Position numbers and translations under genes: made by a program
Assembly (NCBI RefSeq): GCF_900100735.1
Contig: NZ_FNCJ01000021.1
Span: 62,001-126,000 of the forward strand
From: Paraburkholderia phenazinium
GTDB taxonomy: Bacteria > Pseudomonadota > Gammaproteobacteria > Burkholderiales > Burkholderiaceae
DNA length: 64,000 bases
Direction: 5' to 3'
The notes under the pieces: generated by a model
The model's input: only the letters and a program-made list of their open reading frames with translations
Told to the model about the DNA's origin: nothing
Database searches by the model: none
Shown here: positions 44,136 to 53,676 of the stretch, piece after piece
Layout: each line of letters begins with the position of its first letter
How positions within the stretch are numbered: position 1 is the first letter of the stretch

Positions 44136-44474
44136 TTAGAACTCCCGCAGGTCGAATATTCGCTGCATCGGCATCCACTTCTGTCCGGTTGGGGTCCACG
44201 GCGTGGGAGCCTGGAACCTCCACATGAGATCCTCCCACTGTCGAACTGCCGCATCGGTCTCTGCGGCACGGGCCATTCTGTCGGCATCGAATATGGCGTC
44301 GTCCGTTTCCATGATCATGAGTAGTCGCGTCCCCAAGCGATAGATCTTCATACTCAAGACTCCATGCTCGCGTATGTGCCTGACGACATCCGGCCAGACC
44401 TGACGGTGAAGCGCCTCGTAACGCGCAATCAGATTCGGATCATCTTTCAAATCCAGGGCAAAACAGTGGCGCAT
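44136..44474 (-). CDS. L-rhamnose mutarotase-family protein (RhaM/DUF718)
   Basis: The 112-residue protein matches the RhaM family in length and motifs (CFALDLKDDPNLIARYEALHRQVWPDVVRHIRE, then MKIYRLGTRLLMIMET and MWRFQAPTP). RhaM interconverts sugar anomers. In this operon it probably works on the sugar imported by the ABC system rather than on rhamnose, because no other rhamnose genes are present. Confidence 0.87.
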   Translation of the reverse strand: MRHCFALDLKDDPNLIARYEALHRQVWPDVVRHIREHGVLSMKIYRLGTRLLMIMETDDAIFDADRMARAAETDAAVRQWEDLMWRFQAPTPWTPTGQKWMPMQRIFDLREF

Positions 44475-44620
44475 GGCCGTTTCCTTTTACGATACATTCG
44501 AACCGACAACGAACGGATTGGGGGCTAAGCGCGTCATTTACCAAACATTCCCTGATGCGAGCCCGGCGAGTTGCCCACCGTCATACCGTCGAATTTCCAG
44601 AGCCGTCCGGCATTGTCAAA

Positions 44621-44884
44621 TCAATCATGCTGGCTGCTGAACTGCCTTTGCAGCTCGATGATGGCGGGAAGGTGAAAATCGAGAACATCGGGAGCCGCGT
44701 TGCCTTGCCGGCGGCAGACTTCCACCGCGAGTTCCAGCGCCCGGGCACGCGTGATGATCAACAGGGATAGCGCCTCCCACAATAGGTCCTTCTGTAGCGC
44801 GGATAGCCGAAAAACTTGCTCGGCCTCCACAACTGTAAGTTCGAACGCTTCAGTATCCATTGGCAATTGTCCCCGACCGTTCAC
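44621..44884 (-). CDS. small protein of unknown function
   Basis: The product of about 87 residues is mostly helical (VVEAEQVFRLSALQKDLLWEALSLLIITRARALELAVEV). I start at the GTG at 44884, which has AAGGAG five bases upstream. It lies between the UxaB-like and mutarotase genes on the same strand. No family is recognised. Confidence 0.5.
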   Translation of the reverse strand: MNGRGQLPMDTEAFELTVVEAEQVFRLSALQKDLLWEALSLLIITRARALELAVEVCRRQGNAAPDVLDFHLPAIIELQRQFSSQHD

Positions 44885-44973
44885 ATTCACTCCTTGAGTG
44901 CGACGCTCATCCTTACCTCCTGGCGCTTACCGTCACGTGACTGGGGCGCCTCGCAGCCACGGCAAACACCACG

Positions 44974-46173
44974 TCAGATTCCGGTACCAATCATTTCTGT
45001 CAGACGTGGTTGCTCGATCCGCGTGCCGTTGGTTTGTGTCAGGGAGGCCGCCAACGCCAGCAATGGGACTATCCGGCGTTGCTTCTTCTGCGCGTGATTC
45101 TGTGCGATATCGGCGAGACGGTGCGCGAGAAAGGGATTGAGCAACCGCTCTCGGAGTTGTGCCACATAGGCCAGCGCATCATCCCGCTGACCTGTGGCCT
45201 CGAATACGGGTAAAACTTCCTCGTGCCAAACCGCCTCAAGTTCTGCCCGCAGGATAGGGTCGTTCATCGCGCCGTAGACCGTCTCGCCGGATGTGCGCGC
45301 GTCGCGTAACCAGCGCTCGGCGAGAAAGGAATGCCCGAGATTCAGCAGGAACAGCTTGCGCCGCTCAAAATAGTGGAGATTATCAGTGAGCACGATCGAA
45401 GGATGTACGCACGGTACCTGCAGCCGTGGCTGCTGTTCTATCGCCCACAGTGCGTAAGGTTCCGCAATCGCGCCCACAGGGCGGATCGGCTCTGAGACGA
45501 TTCGATCGACCAGCGAATTGGCCCACGCGCAATGGTCAGTCAGATAGCGGATAAACTCATCGGGCATGTGCCATTGCAACGCCAATTCCACGGCGATGCC
45601 TCTTAAAACTTCACCGTTTTTCTCGATCAGCTCGCAAGGAAACAGCGATAGCGGTGCGTCGGGCTGGTTTTGCCATCGTGTGTGCAAGAGGGACAGCAGT
45701 CTGGCGGGGAAGCTGTGCGGTACGCGACTCGGGTCGGCGAAAGCGCGAGCGTTATCGCGTTCATCGAGTTGATAACCCTGGTCCCCTGTGTTCGAAACAA
45801 TGATCCGCACGGGACCGGACATCGCCTCGCGGACGAGAGCCCAATCCCTGCGCACGTGCACAGCCTGGCGGATGGCCCGTCCGGTCAGTGTTACATCAAT
45901 CAATTGGCCCGAATGCAGTCCCCGTATCTGCACCGGATACCCGCTGCCGTTCGCGAGCGCGGCGATGCGCGCGGCGCTGTCGGCGCTTTCTGTGGTCTGA
46001 ACCACGGCAATGCCGCCTGGCGCCGCGCCTTGTTGGCCGGACTCGAGCGCCTCTGAGACGAATAAATCGACATGCGCCTGCAGGAAACGGCTCGTGCCGA
46101 ATTGCAGAATGGGTTGTGTGAGAGGTGCGGCCTGTGCCTGTACTTCCTCATGCGAAGGGCGCATCGCTAACAT
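44974..46173 (-). CDS. mannitol-dehydrogenase-family oxidoreductase, tagaturonate-reductase-like
   Basis: The 399-residue protein has the long-chain polyol dehydrogenase fold: ILQFGTSRFLQAHVD at the N-terminus, SNTGDQGYQLD, FPCELIEKNG and a C-terminal helical domain with LFLLNLGHSFLAE. It most resembles UxaB, which reduces D-tagaturonate to D-altronate with NADH. The start overlaps the end of the Zn dehydrogenase gene, so the two act together. Confidence 0.82.
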   Translation of the reverse strand: MLAMRPSHEEVQAQAAPLTQPILQFGTSRFLQAHVDLFVSEALESGQQGAAPGGIAVVQTTESADSAARIAALANGSGYPVQIRGLHSGQLIDVTLTGRAIRQAVHVRRDWALVREAMSGPVRIIVSNTGDQGYQLDERDNARAFADPSRVPHSFPARLLSLLHTRWQNQPDAPLSLFPCELIEKNGEVLRGIAVELALQWHMPDEFIRYLTDHCAWANSLVDRIVSEPIRPVGAIAEPYALWAIEQQPRLQVPCVHPSIVLTDNLHYFERRKLFLLNLGHSFLAERWLRDARTSGETVYGAMNDPILRAELEAVWHEEVLPVFEATGQRDDALAYVAQLRERLLNPFLAHRLADIAQNHAQKKQRRIVPLLALAASLTQTNGTRIEQPRLTEMIGTGI

Positions 46174-47177
46174 TCCACGATAGCTTTGACGACACCGCCG
46201 GCGGGATCGAGCAGTGTCGCAAAGTGAGCAGGGACATCGGCCAACGCCAGTCGATGCGTATTCAGCGCGCGGTCCGGGATTTGGCCGGCCCGCATGGCCT
46301 TGATGACCGTATCGAAATCCTCGAGCGTCGCATTGCGGCTGCCGATCAATGTGGCTTCGCGCTTGTGGAACTCGGGGTCTGAAAAAGTGATTGTGTCAGC
46401 CACGATGGAAACGAGTACATACCGGCCGCCATGGGCGATGAACTGGAAACCGCGTTCCATTGCTTTGGGGTTGCCGGTTGCGTCGAACACCACATCGAAG
46501 AAGTCACCGTCCGTCAGTTCCGACAATTGCGCGTGATCGCCGTCGCCAATCTGCACCGCTGCGGCGGCGCCTAGATGTTTGACGCAGAAATCGAGCCGGT
46601 CCGCACGCGTGTCGAGGGCGGTCACCGTCGCGCCGCGCAGTCTGCAGAAGGTCAGGACCGCCATGCCGATCGGCCCCGCACCGACTACGAGCACGCGTTC
46701 ACCCTGCTTCACGTCGCCGCGCCTGACTGCATGCGCGCCGATCGCAAGGAATTCGACCATGGCCGCCTGATCGAGCGTGATGCCTTCGGCTTTGTGGACG
46801 AACTGCGCGGGAACGCTCAGGTACTCGGTGAACGCGCCGTCTCGATGCACGCCCAACACCTGGATATTCACGCAGCAATTGGTCTTGCCGCGGCGGCACG
46901 CAATGCATTGGCCGCACGACAGATACGGCATCACGAAGACCTGGTCGCCGGCCGCCAGTCCGCTGTGGGGCGGCGCCTGTTCGACGATGCCCGACAACTC
47001 ATGGCCCATCACGCGCGGATAGGCCAGATAAGGCTGATTTCCCGTGAAAATATGCAAGTCCGTACCGCATACGCCAACACGCTTGACGCGCAACAGCACG
47101 TCGTTTTCTCCCGTTTCGGGTTTAGGCCTTTCCTGTGCGCTCAGCGTTCCTGGCGTCTCGCATATCACCGTAAGCAT
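46167..47177 (-). CDS. zinc-dependent alcohol dehydrogenase, L-galactonate-dehydrogenase-like
   Basis: The 336 residues show the medium-chain Zn dehydrogenase pattern: catalytic Zn ligands in GVCGTD and GHELSG, a structural Zn site of four Cys (CGQCIACRRGKTNCC), and the NAD loop VGAGPIGMAV. The stretch FHKREATLIGSRNATLEDF resembles LgoD/YjjN, which oxidises L-galactonate to D-tagaturonate. The UxaB-like enzyme downstream would use that product. Substrate assignment is inference. Confidence 0.82.
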   Translation of the reverse strand: MLTVICETPGTLSAQERPKPETGENDVLLRVKRVGVCGTDLHIFTGNQPYLAYPRVMGHELSGIVEQAPPHSGLAAGDQVFVMPYLSCGQCIACRRGKTNCCVNIQVLGVHRDGAFTEYLSVPAQFVHKAEGITLDQAAMVEFLAIGAHAVRRGDVKQGERVLVVGAGPIGMAVLTFCRLRGATVTALDTRADRLDFCVKHLGAAAAVQIGDGDHAQLSELTDGDFFDVVFDATGNPKAMERGFQFIAHGGRYVLVSIVADTITFSDPEFHKREATLIGSRNATLEDFDTVIKAMRAGQIPDRALNTHRLALADVPAHFATLLDPAGGVVKAIVEC

Positions 47178-47287
47178 AGCAATCCTTATTTCGTCGCCGT
47201 TTCGACCGGCGCAGCGTTAGTTCGAGTACGTCTTGCGGCGGCAGCCGGGCGCGATTTCGATCGAGCCGCCCGGATCCGCCAGGACGA

Positions 47288-48232
47288 TCAATACAGCACG
47301 TTCTTCGCTTCAGGCTTGTCGATATTGTATTTGGTCACCATTACCACGCCGGTATCGAGGTTCTTCGACACTGGCTTCTTTTCGATCAGATTGACCACCG
47401 TCTTCACGCCTAGCTCTCCCATCTGGTACGACCCCTGCACGGCGGTGGCGGCAAGCGTGCCGTCCTTGACGAACCCCTGGAGATCCTGATTGCCGTCGAA
47501 GCCGATCGCCACCACTTTGCCGGCTTTGCCGGACTGTTCTAGCGCGCGGCCCATGCCGACCGCGGTTGGCTCATTCGCGCCGAAAATGCCTTTGAGGTCG
47601 GGATTGGCGGTCAATGTGTCGGTGGTCTGATTGAGCGCAGTCGCCATCTGCGAGTTGGAATAGAAAGGTCCCACCACCTGCAATTGCGAATGTGCCTTCA
47701 GATAGTCGCGGAACCCGCCGACCCGGCCGATTTCCGAGCCCGCACCGGCCACGTAGGACATGACCGCGACCTTGCCGGTTTGGCCCACGCGACCGATCAG
47801 CGCTTTGGCGCACAGTTCGCCCGCCTTCCTGTTGTCGGTCGAGAGGAATGACTGGTAGTACTGCTTGCCGGAATCGGAGAGCGCGGAATCGATGATAACG
47901 ACCGGGATATGGGCTTCCCACGCCTTCTTGACGGCCGGCACGAGCGCGTCGGGATCGGACGGAGCAAGCACGATACCGGCTACCTTGCGATTCACCGCGT
48001 TCGCCACCATGTTGACCTCGTCGGCAATGGCGGTTTCCGCCGCCGGGCCCTGGAAAGTCATCGTGTAGCCCTTGAGTTGACCCATTGCCGCATTCGCGCC
48101 CTTCTGGACGTTCTGCCAGTAGTTGGAACTCGATGTCTTCACGATAACCGCGATCTCGCCGCCGGCGGCGCGAGCAAGTCCGGTGGCCAGCATCAGGGTG
48201 GCGGCCAGCAGGCTTAGTTGGAATGTGCGCAT
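47288..48232 (-). CDS. sugar ABC transporter periplasmic binding protein (RbsB-like)
   Basis: A signal peptide (MRTFQLSLLAATLMLATGLARA) precedes a type I periplasmic-binding fold of about 290 residues (IAVIVKTSSSNYWQNVQKGA, GIVLAPSDPDALVPAV, IFGANEPTAVGMGRAL). It binds a sugar or sugar acid for the adjacent permease and ATPase. Gene order ATPase, permease, binding protein, dehydrogenases on one strand supports one operon. Confidence 0.9.
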   Translation of the reverse strand: MRTFQLSLLAATLMLATGLARAAGGEIAVIVKTSSSNYWQNVQKGANAAMGQLKGYTMTFQGPAAETAIADEVNMVANAVNRKVAGIVLAPSDPDALVPAVKKAWEAHIPVVIIDSALSDSGKQYYQSFLSTDNRKAGELCAKALIGRVGQTGKVAVMSYVAGAGSEIGRVGGFRDYLKAHSQLQVVGPFYSNSQMATALNQTTDTLTANPDLKGIFGANEPTAVGMGRALEQSGKAGKVVAIGFDGNQDLQGFVKDGTLAATAVQGSYQMGELGVKTVVNLIEKKPVSKNLDTGVVMVTKYNIDKPEAKNVLY

Positions 48233-48313
48233 GTCTCTACTCCTGTGAGGATTTGTTGTCGTACATGGACTTCTCGGCGCTGCAGACCAGCCGGTCCGAA
48301 CCGCCGATGGATT

Positions 48314-49330
48314 TCACCGGCGATTGCGGAGCTGGTCGATCCAGACAGTGCCCAGAATCACCAGGCCGATGATGATTTGCTGAATGAAGCTGGACACTCC
48401 ATTCATGTTCAACCCATTACGCAGAATGCCGATCACGAAAGCGCCGATCGCCGTGCCGGAGATCGTGCCGACGCCGCCCATCAGCGAGGTGCCGCCGATC
48501 ACCGCGCTGGCAATCGCGTCGAGTTCGTACATCACGCCTTCATTCGGCTGCGCGGTGAGCAGTCGCGACATCAGCACGCAGCCGGTGACGCCTGCGAGCG
48601 CACCGGAGAGCACATACGTGAACATCGTCACGCGCGCGACATTGACACCGGACAGCCGGGCCGCTTCGGCGTTCGAGCCGACCGCGTAAATATGCCTGCC
48701 GAGCGTGGTGCGGCTTAGCATGATTGACACGGCGATCGCGATGACAATCATCAGCAGCACGGGGTAGGGGATGCCTGGAAACTTCACGTCCGGAAAGCCG
48801 TCCGCCCCAATTGTCTCGATCCTGAACAGCGCGCCGTTGCCGAGCACGCCGAAGGCTTCACCCAGCCCCGACACGGGGCGTGCGCCGGTGATTTGCAGTG
48901 CCAGGCCACGCGCCACGAGCATCATGCCGAGCGTGGCGATAAACGGTGGCAGGCGCATGCGCGTCACGCACAGACCGTTCACCGCGCCGCACAGCGCGCC
49001 GATCGCGATGCCAAGCAGCATGCCGACGGTGACCGGCATGCCGGCCTTCACCGCGAGGGCCGCCACGACACCGGACAGCGCGAGGACCGAGCCGACCGAG
49101 AGGTCGATGCCGCCCGTGATGATGACGCAGGTCGCGGCGACGCCAAGGTAGGCAATCGAGGTCACCTGCAGCGCGACGGTCATCGCGTTGTCGACGGTAT
49201 GGAAGGCCTCGCTTGTGGACGAGAACACCAGGATCATCACAATCAGGCTGGCGAAGGCGGCAAATTTCTGAATCAGATCCTTGCGCCGTTCGCTGGCAAG
49301 CGAAGGGCTGGGACGTGTAAGCGTGCTCAT
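48314..49330 (-). CDS. sugar ABC transporter permease (RbsC-like)
   Basis: The 338-residue protein has about ten membrane segments and the RbsC-family wording (VIITGGIDLSVGSVLALSG, GALCGAVNGLCVTRMRLPPFIATLGMM, GGVGTISGTAIGAFVIGILRNGLN). It overlaps the ATPase gene by 4 bases and forms the channel of the importer. Confidence 0.92.
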   Translation of the reverse strand: MSTLTRPSPSLASERRKDLIQKFAAFASLIVMILVFSSTSEAFHTVDNAMTVALQVTSIAYLGVAATCVIITGGIDLSVGSVLALSGVVAALAVKAGMPVTVGMLLGIAIGALCGAVNGLCVTRMRLPPFIATLGMMLVARGLALQITGARPVSGLGEAFGVLGNGALFRIETIGADGFPDVKFPGIPYPVLLMIVIAIAVSIMLSRTTLGRHIYAVGSNAEAARLSGVNVARVTMFTYVLSGALAGVTGCVLMSRLLTAQPNEGVMYELDAIASAVIGGTSLMGGVGTISGTAIGAFVIGILRNGLNMNGVSSFIQQIIIGLVILGTVWIDQLRNRR

Positions 49331-51048
49331 TGCGAAGCTCCCGAGGTGTCCGAAGCGCCTCCGCGTCCCGAGGCGTAATGCATGATTTCTTCCTGACTCG
49401 TTTGACGGGTCTCGAGGATCGTCACGAGGTCGCCCTCATGAAAAACGGCCACGCGATCCGTCATGCCGAGAATCTCGGGCAGCTCGGAGCTGATCATGAC
49501 CACGCCGATGCCTTGCGCTGCGAGCTTGTCGAGCAGTTCATAGATCGCGAATTTGGCGCCGACGTCGATGCCGCGGGTGGGCTCGTCGAAGAACAGCACC
49601 CGTGAGTCGCGAAACAGCCACTTGCTGATGACAACCTTCTGCTGATTGCCGCCTGACAGGTTGCGTGCGATCTGCCTGACGCTCGGCGTGCGTATGCCCA
49701 GCGCGTCCACGTAGCGTTTGGCAACGGCGGCCTCGGTTGCGAAGCGTATAAAACCCAGGCGGTTCGAGACCGCATCCATGTTGGCCAGCGTGATATTGCT
49801 GGCGACGGGCATGTTGAGCGACAGGCCGTTGGCCTTGCGGTCTTCCGACAGGTACGCAATGCCGCGCCGGATCGCGTCGATCGGCGAGCGGATCGCGAGG
49901 GTCTCGTGACCTAGCCTGATCGTGCCGCTGTCGGGTAGATCGGCGCCAAAGATCGCGCGCGCCACTTCCGTTCGGCCCGCACCCATCAAGCCGGCGAAAC
50001 CCAGGATTTCGCCGCGCCGCAATTCAAAGCTGACGGGTCCGAAGACATTCGCGCGCGTCAATTGATCGACCGACAGCAAGACCTCCCCGGTCGGAACGGA
50101 CGTGCGCGGCGGAAATTTATCTTCGAGCGAACGGCCGACCATGCGTGCGACGACCTTATCGATGGTGGTTTCGCGGAACACGTCTGTCGACACATAACGT
50201 CCGTCGCGCATGACGGTGACGCGGTCGACGATCTCGGTCATTTCATCGAGCCGGTGCGAGATATAAATGATTCCGACGCCGGCGCGCTTCAGCTCGTGAA
50301 TGATCCTGAAGAGCTGGCGGGTTTCCGTCTCCGTGAGGGACGACGTCGGCTCATCCATGATCAGCACCTCGGCGTCCAGCGAGAGCGCCTTGGCGATTTC
50401 CACCATTTGCCGTTGCGCGACCGGGAGCGTGCGCACGAGTGTTCCCGGTGCGATGTCGACACCGAGCCGGTCGAGGCAGCGCTGCGCATCGGCACGCAGG
50501 CGCGCCCGGTCGACGAATACCCCACGGCGCGGTTCACGGGCGAGAAAGATGTTCTCAGCCACCGACAGGTGCGGCACCAGGTTCAGCTCCTGGTGAATGA
50601 TGGCGATGCCTGCCGCTTGAGCGTCGAGCGACGAAGCGAAGCGGCATTCGCTGCCCTTATAAATGATGGAGCCATCGTCGGGCGGGTACTGGCCGCTGAT
50701 GATTTTCATCAGCGTCGATTTGCCAGCGCCATTCTCTCCGCAAACGGCATGGACTTCGGCACGCCGCAAGTCGAAACTGACGCTGTCCAGTGCGACGACG
50801 CCCGGGAAGCGCTTGGTCACGCCCGTGAGCCGCAATAATTCGCCGTTCTCGTCGGGCCGTGAGGAGCGAGCGGGGGCATCGGCAGCCGGGGCGTTTACCG
50901 GTTCGGACGCCGATACACGGGCGGACAGGGCAGACGTACGATGTTCGCCCGGAGCAACTGCGAGGCGGGCATGACCAGAATGCTGGCGCGCAGATAGAGC
51001 GCGGCGCGGCGCCGGCCGTGTTGAGAATTCCAGCAAGGCTGTCTCCAA
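49327..51048 (-). CDS. sugar ABC transporter ATPase (RbsA-like, two nucleotide-binding domains)
   Basis: Two ATPase domains in tandem are visible. The first has Walker A GENGAGKSTLMK, signature VAQRQMVEIAKA and Walker B VLIMDEPTSS. The second has the usual degenerate GLMGAGRTEVARAIFG loop with signature LSGGNQQKVVISKW and VLFFDEPTRG. The called start is a TTG giving about 70 extra N-terminal residues rich in Arg, Ser and Ala, which family members lack, so translation may begin nearer ENGELLRLTG. It is the first gene of the importer operon and is divergent from the GntR gene. Confidence 0.9.
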   Translation of the reverse strand: METALLEFSTRPAPRRALSARQHSGHARLAVAPGEHRTSALSARVSASEPVNAPAADAPARSSRPDENGELLRLTGVTKRFPGVVALDSVSFDLRRAEVHAVCGENGAGKSTLMKIISGQYPPDDGSIIYKGSECRFASSLDAQAAGIAIIHQELNLVPHLSVAENIFLAREPRRGVFVDRARLRADAQRCLDRLGVDIAPGTLVRTLPVAQRQMVEIAKALSLDAEVLIMDEPTSSLTETETRQLFRIIHELKRAGVGIIYISHRLDEMTEIVDRVTVMRDGRYVSTDVFRETTIDKVVARMVGRSLEDKFPPRTSVPTGEVLLSVDQLTRANVFGPVSFELRRGEILGFAGLMGAGRTEVARAIFGADLPDSGTIRLGHETLAIRSPIDAIRRGIAYLSEDRKANGLSLNMPVASNITLANMDAVSNRLGFIRFATEAAVAKRYVDALGIRTPSVRQIARNLSGGNQQKVVISKWLFRDSRVLFFDEPTRGIDVGAKFAIYELLDKLAAQGIGVVMISSELPEILGMTDRVAVFHEGDLVTILETRQTSQEEIMHYASGRGGASDTSGASQ

Positions 51049-51134
51049 TTCGTGACGCCGCCGGGTGGGCGGGTACGTGGTTTTGTTCTCTACGAATCGA
51101 ACCCGTAACCGGTGCGGCAGCGAACGGTGGGGGC

Positions 51135-51341
51135 AAATTGATCATAGATACGTAGTGTAAATTGGTCAAGCCACTTTTGGATTTTGATGGATGGTCTCGA
51201 TCGTCTTCGTGGCCGACGCTGGCTGCGAAAGCCGAGGGGTGGAGCGACCAGCGCCCAGACTGGAGGCTTATTGCGCAGCCATGCGCACGGGTGGCCTATA
51301 ATCCCTATCGAGCTTTCGTCGCGGTAAATTGGCCTGACCAA
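51135..51341. promoter_or_regulatory. candidate GntR operator cluster
   Basis: The 347-bp divergent region 51049-51395 contains direct half-sites AAATTGATCA (51135-51144) and AAATTGGTCA (51159-51168), plus TTGGCCTGACCAA (51329-51341), one base from a perfect TTGGTCTGACCAA dyad. FadR-type GntR proteins bind TTGGT-N-ACCAA dyads. The last site is 54 bp before the regulator's start, so self-control is likely. No gene is seen in the interval. Confidence 0.4.
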
Positions 51342-51395
51342 AAAGCAGTCCGATCATTCGCGCGGCGGGCGACATGCGGGTTCCAGGGAGGTTAC

Positions 51396-52094
51396 TTGAC
51401 AAGCACCCAACTCAAACAGGTCGAGACGAAACGTCTCTATCAACACATCGCCGATCAGATACGGGCGCTCATCCAGTCGGGTGGCTTCGCCCAGGGCGCA
51501 CGTTTGCCTCCCGAGCGCGATCTCGCCCAGCAACTGGGTGTTTCGCGGCCCTCATTGCGAGAAGCGTTGATCGCACTGGAGATTTCGGGCTCGGTTGAGA
51601 TTCGCCAGGGTTCCGGTGTCTACGTGTGCCGGACGCCCGAGCGTTCGCAGAATGCAACCGTCGCCTTGGGCGAAAGTCCGTCCGAGTTGATGCAGGCACG
51701 CGCGGTACTGGAAGGCTCGCTGATCGTGTTGGCCGCCGCGCTGATTACACCGGAGCGGTTGGCCCGCCTGCGCGAGACGCTCGATGGGATGCGCGCTCAG
51801 ATCAAGGCGGGGCGTTCCCCGCTCGATCATGATCGCGCGTTCCATGTGGGTATCGCCGAGATGACCGGCAATCTCGTGCTGGTCCGGATGGTGACTGAGC
51901 TATTTGATGAGCGCCATAGTCCGATTTCAGCGCGTCTCAGCGGGCACGCGGAAACGGGGCAAACCTGGGCGGCAGCGCTCGAGGAGCATGAGACGATTTA
52001 TCGCGCACTCGAGGAGCGCGACCCGCTCGCTGCTCAATCGGCGATGCGCAGCCATCTGAAGGCATCCGAGATACGGTGGACTGAGACGGGATGA
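51396..52094 (+). CDS. GntR-family transcriptional regulator (FadR subfamily, FCD domain)
   Basis: I start at the TTG at 51396, which follows GGGAGG by four bases; the longer frame to 51162 has no support. The 232-residue product has an N-terminal winged helix (LPPERDLAQQLGVSRPSLREALIALEISGSVEIRQGSGVYV) and a helical FCD effector domain with metal-binding residues (DHDRAFHVGIAEMTGN). FadR-type regulators of sugar-acid operons (UxuR, ExuR) belong here, which fits the divergent importer and dehydrogenase genes. Confidence 0.88.
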   Translation: MTSTQLKQVETKRLYQHIADQIRALIQSGGFAQGARLPPERDLAQQLGVSRPSLREALIALEISGSVEIRQGSGVYVCRTPERSQNATVALGESPSELMQARAVLEGSLIVLAAALITPERLARLRETLDGMRAQIKAGRSPLDHDRAFHVGIAEMTGNLVLVRMVTELFDERHSPISARLSGHAETGQTWAAALEEHETIYRALEERDPLAAQSAMRSHLKASEIRWTETG

Positions 52095-52265
52095 TGTCTT
52101 GTAAGCGTCTTTGCACACATGCGTTCACTAAATGTTGCCGGCCTCTCACGCTGTGGTGCATGGACGCCGAGATCGAAGTGGGTTCTCGATGGACATCGAT
52201 TGATAACAAATGAACATCAATCATTCCAATATTTGCACTTATCGTTTATCAGGCGCCGGGTGAAT

Positions 52266-52282
52266 ATTGTCAAAATGACAAT
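52266..52282. promoter_or_regulatory. 7-3-7 palindrome upstream of the tricarboxylate operon
   Basis: ATTGTCA-AAA-TGACAAT is a perfect inverted repeat 45 bp upstream of the MFS symporter ATG. GntR-type and some other regulators bind such dyads. The interval 52095-52327 has no gene. Confidence 0.5.
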
Positions 52283-52327
52283 CGACCGGGCCCCTCGCGG
52301 GGTTTCTGGATTTCAGGAGACACCCCG

Positions 52328-53623
52328 ATGCATCCCTCGTCTAGCCTTCCGACCGGACATTCGAAGGCCGCTGCGGTTTTCCGCGTAACGGCCGGGAATT
52401 TCCTCGAGCAGTTCGACTTCTTTCTGTTCGGCTTCTACGCGACGCAGATCGCCGCCGTCTTCTTTCCCGCCGCGAGCGAGTTCGCTTCGTTGATGATGAC
52501 GTTCGCAGTCTTCGGCGCCGGCTTCCTGATGCGGCCGCTGGGCGCGATAGTGCTCGGTGCGTACATCGACGACGTTGGCCGCCGCAAGGGCCTCATTGTC
52601 ACGCTCGGCATCATGGCGAGTGGCACTGTGTTGATCGCGTTCGTACCGGGCTACGCGACGATCGGCCTGCTCGCCCCCGCGCTCGTACTGTTCGGGCGGC
52701 TGCTGCAGGGCTTCTCGGCAGGCGCCGAGCTGGGCGGCGTGTCGGTGTATCTCGCGGAGATGGCGACGCCCGGTCGCAAGGGCCTATTCACTAGCTGGCA
52801 GTCGGCAAGCCAGCAGGTCGCGATCGTCGTCGCTGCGGGCCTCGGCTTCGCGCTTAATCAATGGTTGAGCGCGTCGGCCATCGCCTCGTGGGGATGGCGC
52901 GTCCCGTTCTTTGTCGGCTGCATGATCGTGCCGTTTATCTTCATGCTGCGCCGCAACCTGCAGGAAACCGAGGAGTTCAAGGCACGCAAGCATCGTCCGG
53001 GCATGAAGGAGGTTTTCGGTACGCTGGTTCAGAACTGGGGCATCGTGGTTGCCGGCATGATGCTGGTGGCGATGACCACCACGAGCTTCTATCTCATCAC
53101 GGTCTACGCACCGACATTCGGCAAGACGGTCCTGCACCTGAGCACCGCCGACAGTCTGCTTGTGACGCTCTGCGTGGGCGTGTCGAACTTCGTGTGGCTG
53201 CCGATCGGCGGCGCGCTATCCGACAAGATCGGCCGCCGGCCGCTTCTCGTTGGCATGACGATGCTTACCATAGCGACGGCATATCCCGCGCTCTCGCTGC
53301 TCGCTCACGCGCCGTCGTTCGTCAACATGCTGCTCGTCCTCCTCTGGCTCTCGTTCATGTACGGGATTTATAACGGCGCGATGGTCGTCGCGCTCACTGA
53401 AGTGATGCCGGTACAAGTGCGCGTTGCAGGCTTCTCGCTCGCCTACAGCCTGGCTACCGCCGTGTTCGGCGGCTTCACGCCGGCCATCTCGACCGCGCTC
53501 ATTCATATGACAGGCGACAAGGCCGCGCCCGGCTACTGGATGAGCTTTGCCGCGTTGTGCGCGTTTCTTGCGACTTTCGCACTCTATCGCCACCGTGCAG
53601 CGACATTGACTCCTGCGCGCTGA
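52328..53623 (+). CDS. citrate/tricarballylate-type proton symporter (MFS, MHS family)
   Basis: The 431-residue protein has 12 predicted helices and the metabolite:H+ symporter signatures GNFLEQFDFFLFGFYA, GAYIDDVGRRKGL and GRLLQGFSAGAELGGVSVYLAE. Closest wording is to CitA/TcuC, importers of citrate and tricarballylate. CAGGAGA lies upstream of the ATG. The next gene encodes a ModA-like periplasmic protein, the combination seen in trans-aconitate use. Confidence 0.87.
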   Translation: MHPSSSLPTGHSKAAAVFRVTAGNFLEQFDFFLFGFYATQIAAVFFPAASEFASLMMTFAVFGAGFLMRPLGAIVLGAYIDDVGRRKGLIVTLGIMASGTVLIAFVPGYATIGLLAPALVLFGRLLQGFSAGAELGGVSVYLAEMATPGRKGLFTSWQSASQQVAIVVAAGLGFALNQWLSASAIASWGWRVPFFVGCMIVPFIFMLRRNLQETEEFKARKHRPGMKEVFGTLVQNWGIVVAGMMLVAMTTTSFYLITVYAPTFGKTVLHLSTADSLLVTLCVGVSNFVWLPIGGALSDKIGRRPLLVGMTMLTIATAYPALSLLAHAPSFVNMLLVLLWLSFMYGIYNGAMVVALTEVMPVQVRVAGFSLAYSLATAVFGGFTPAISTALIHMTGDKAAPGYWMSFAALCAFLATFALYRHRAATLTPAR

Positions 53624-53676
53624 CGCCGGGTCCGTCCCGCATGCTCACAAACACTCGATTCTGCAAGACCATAACT

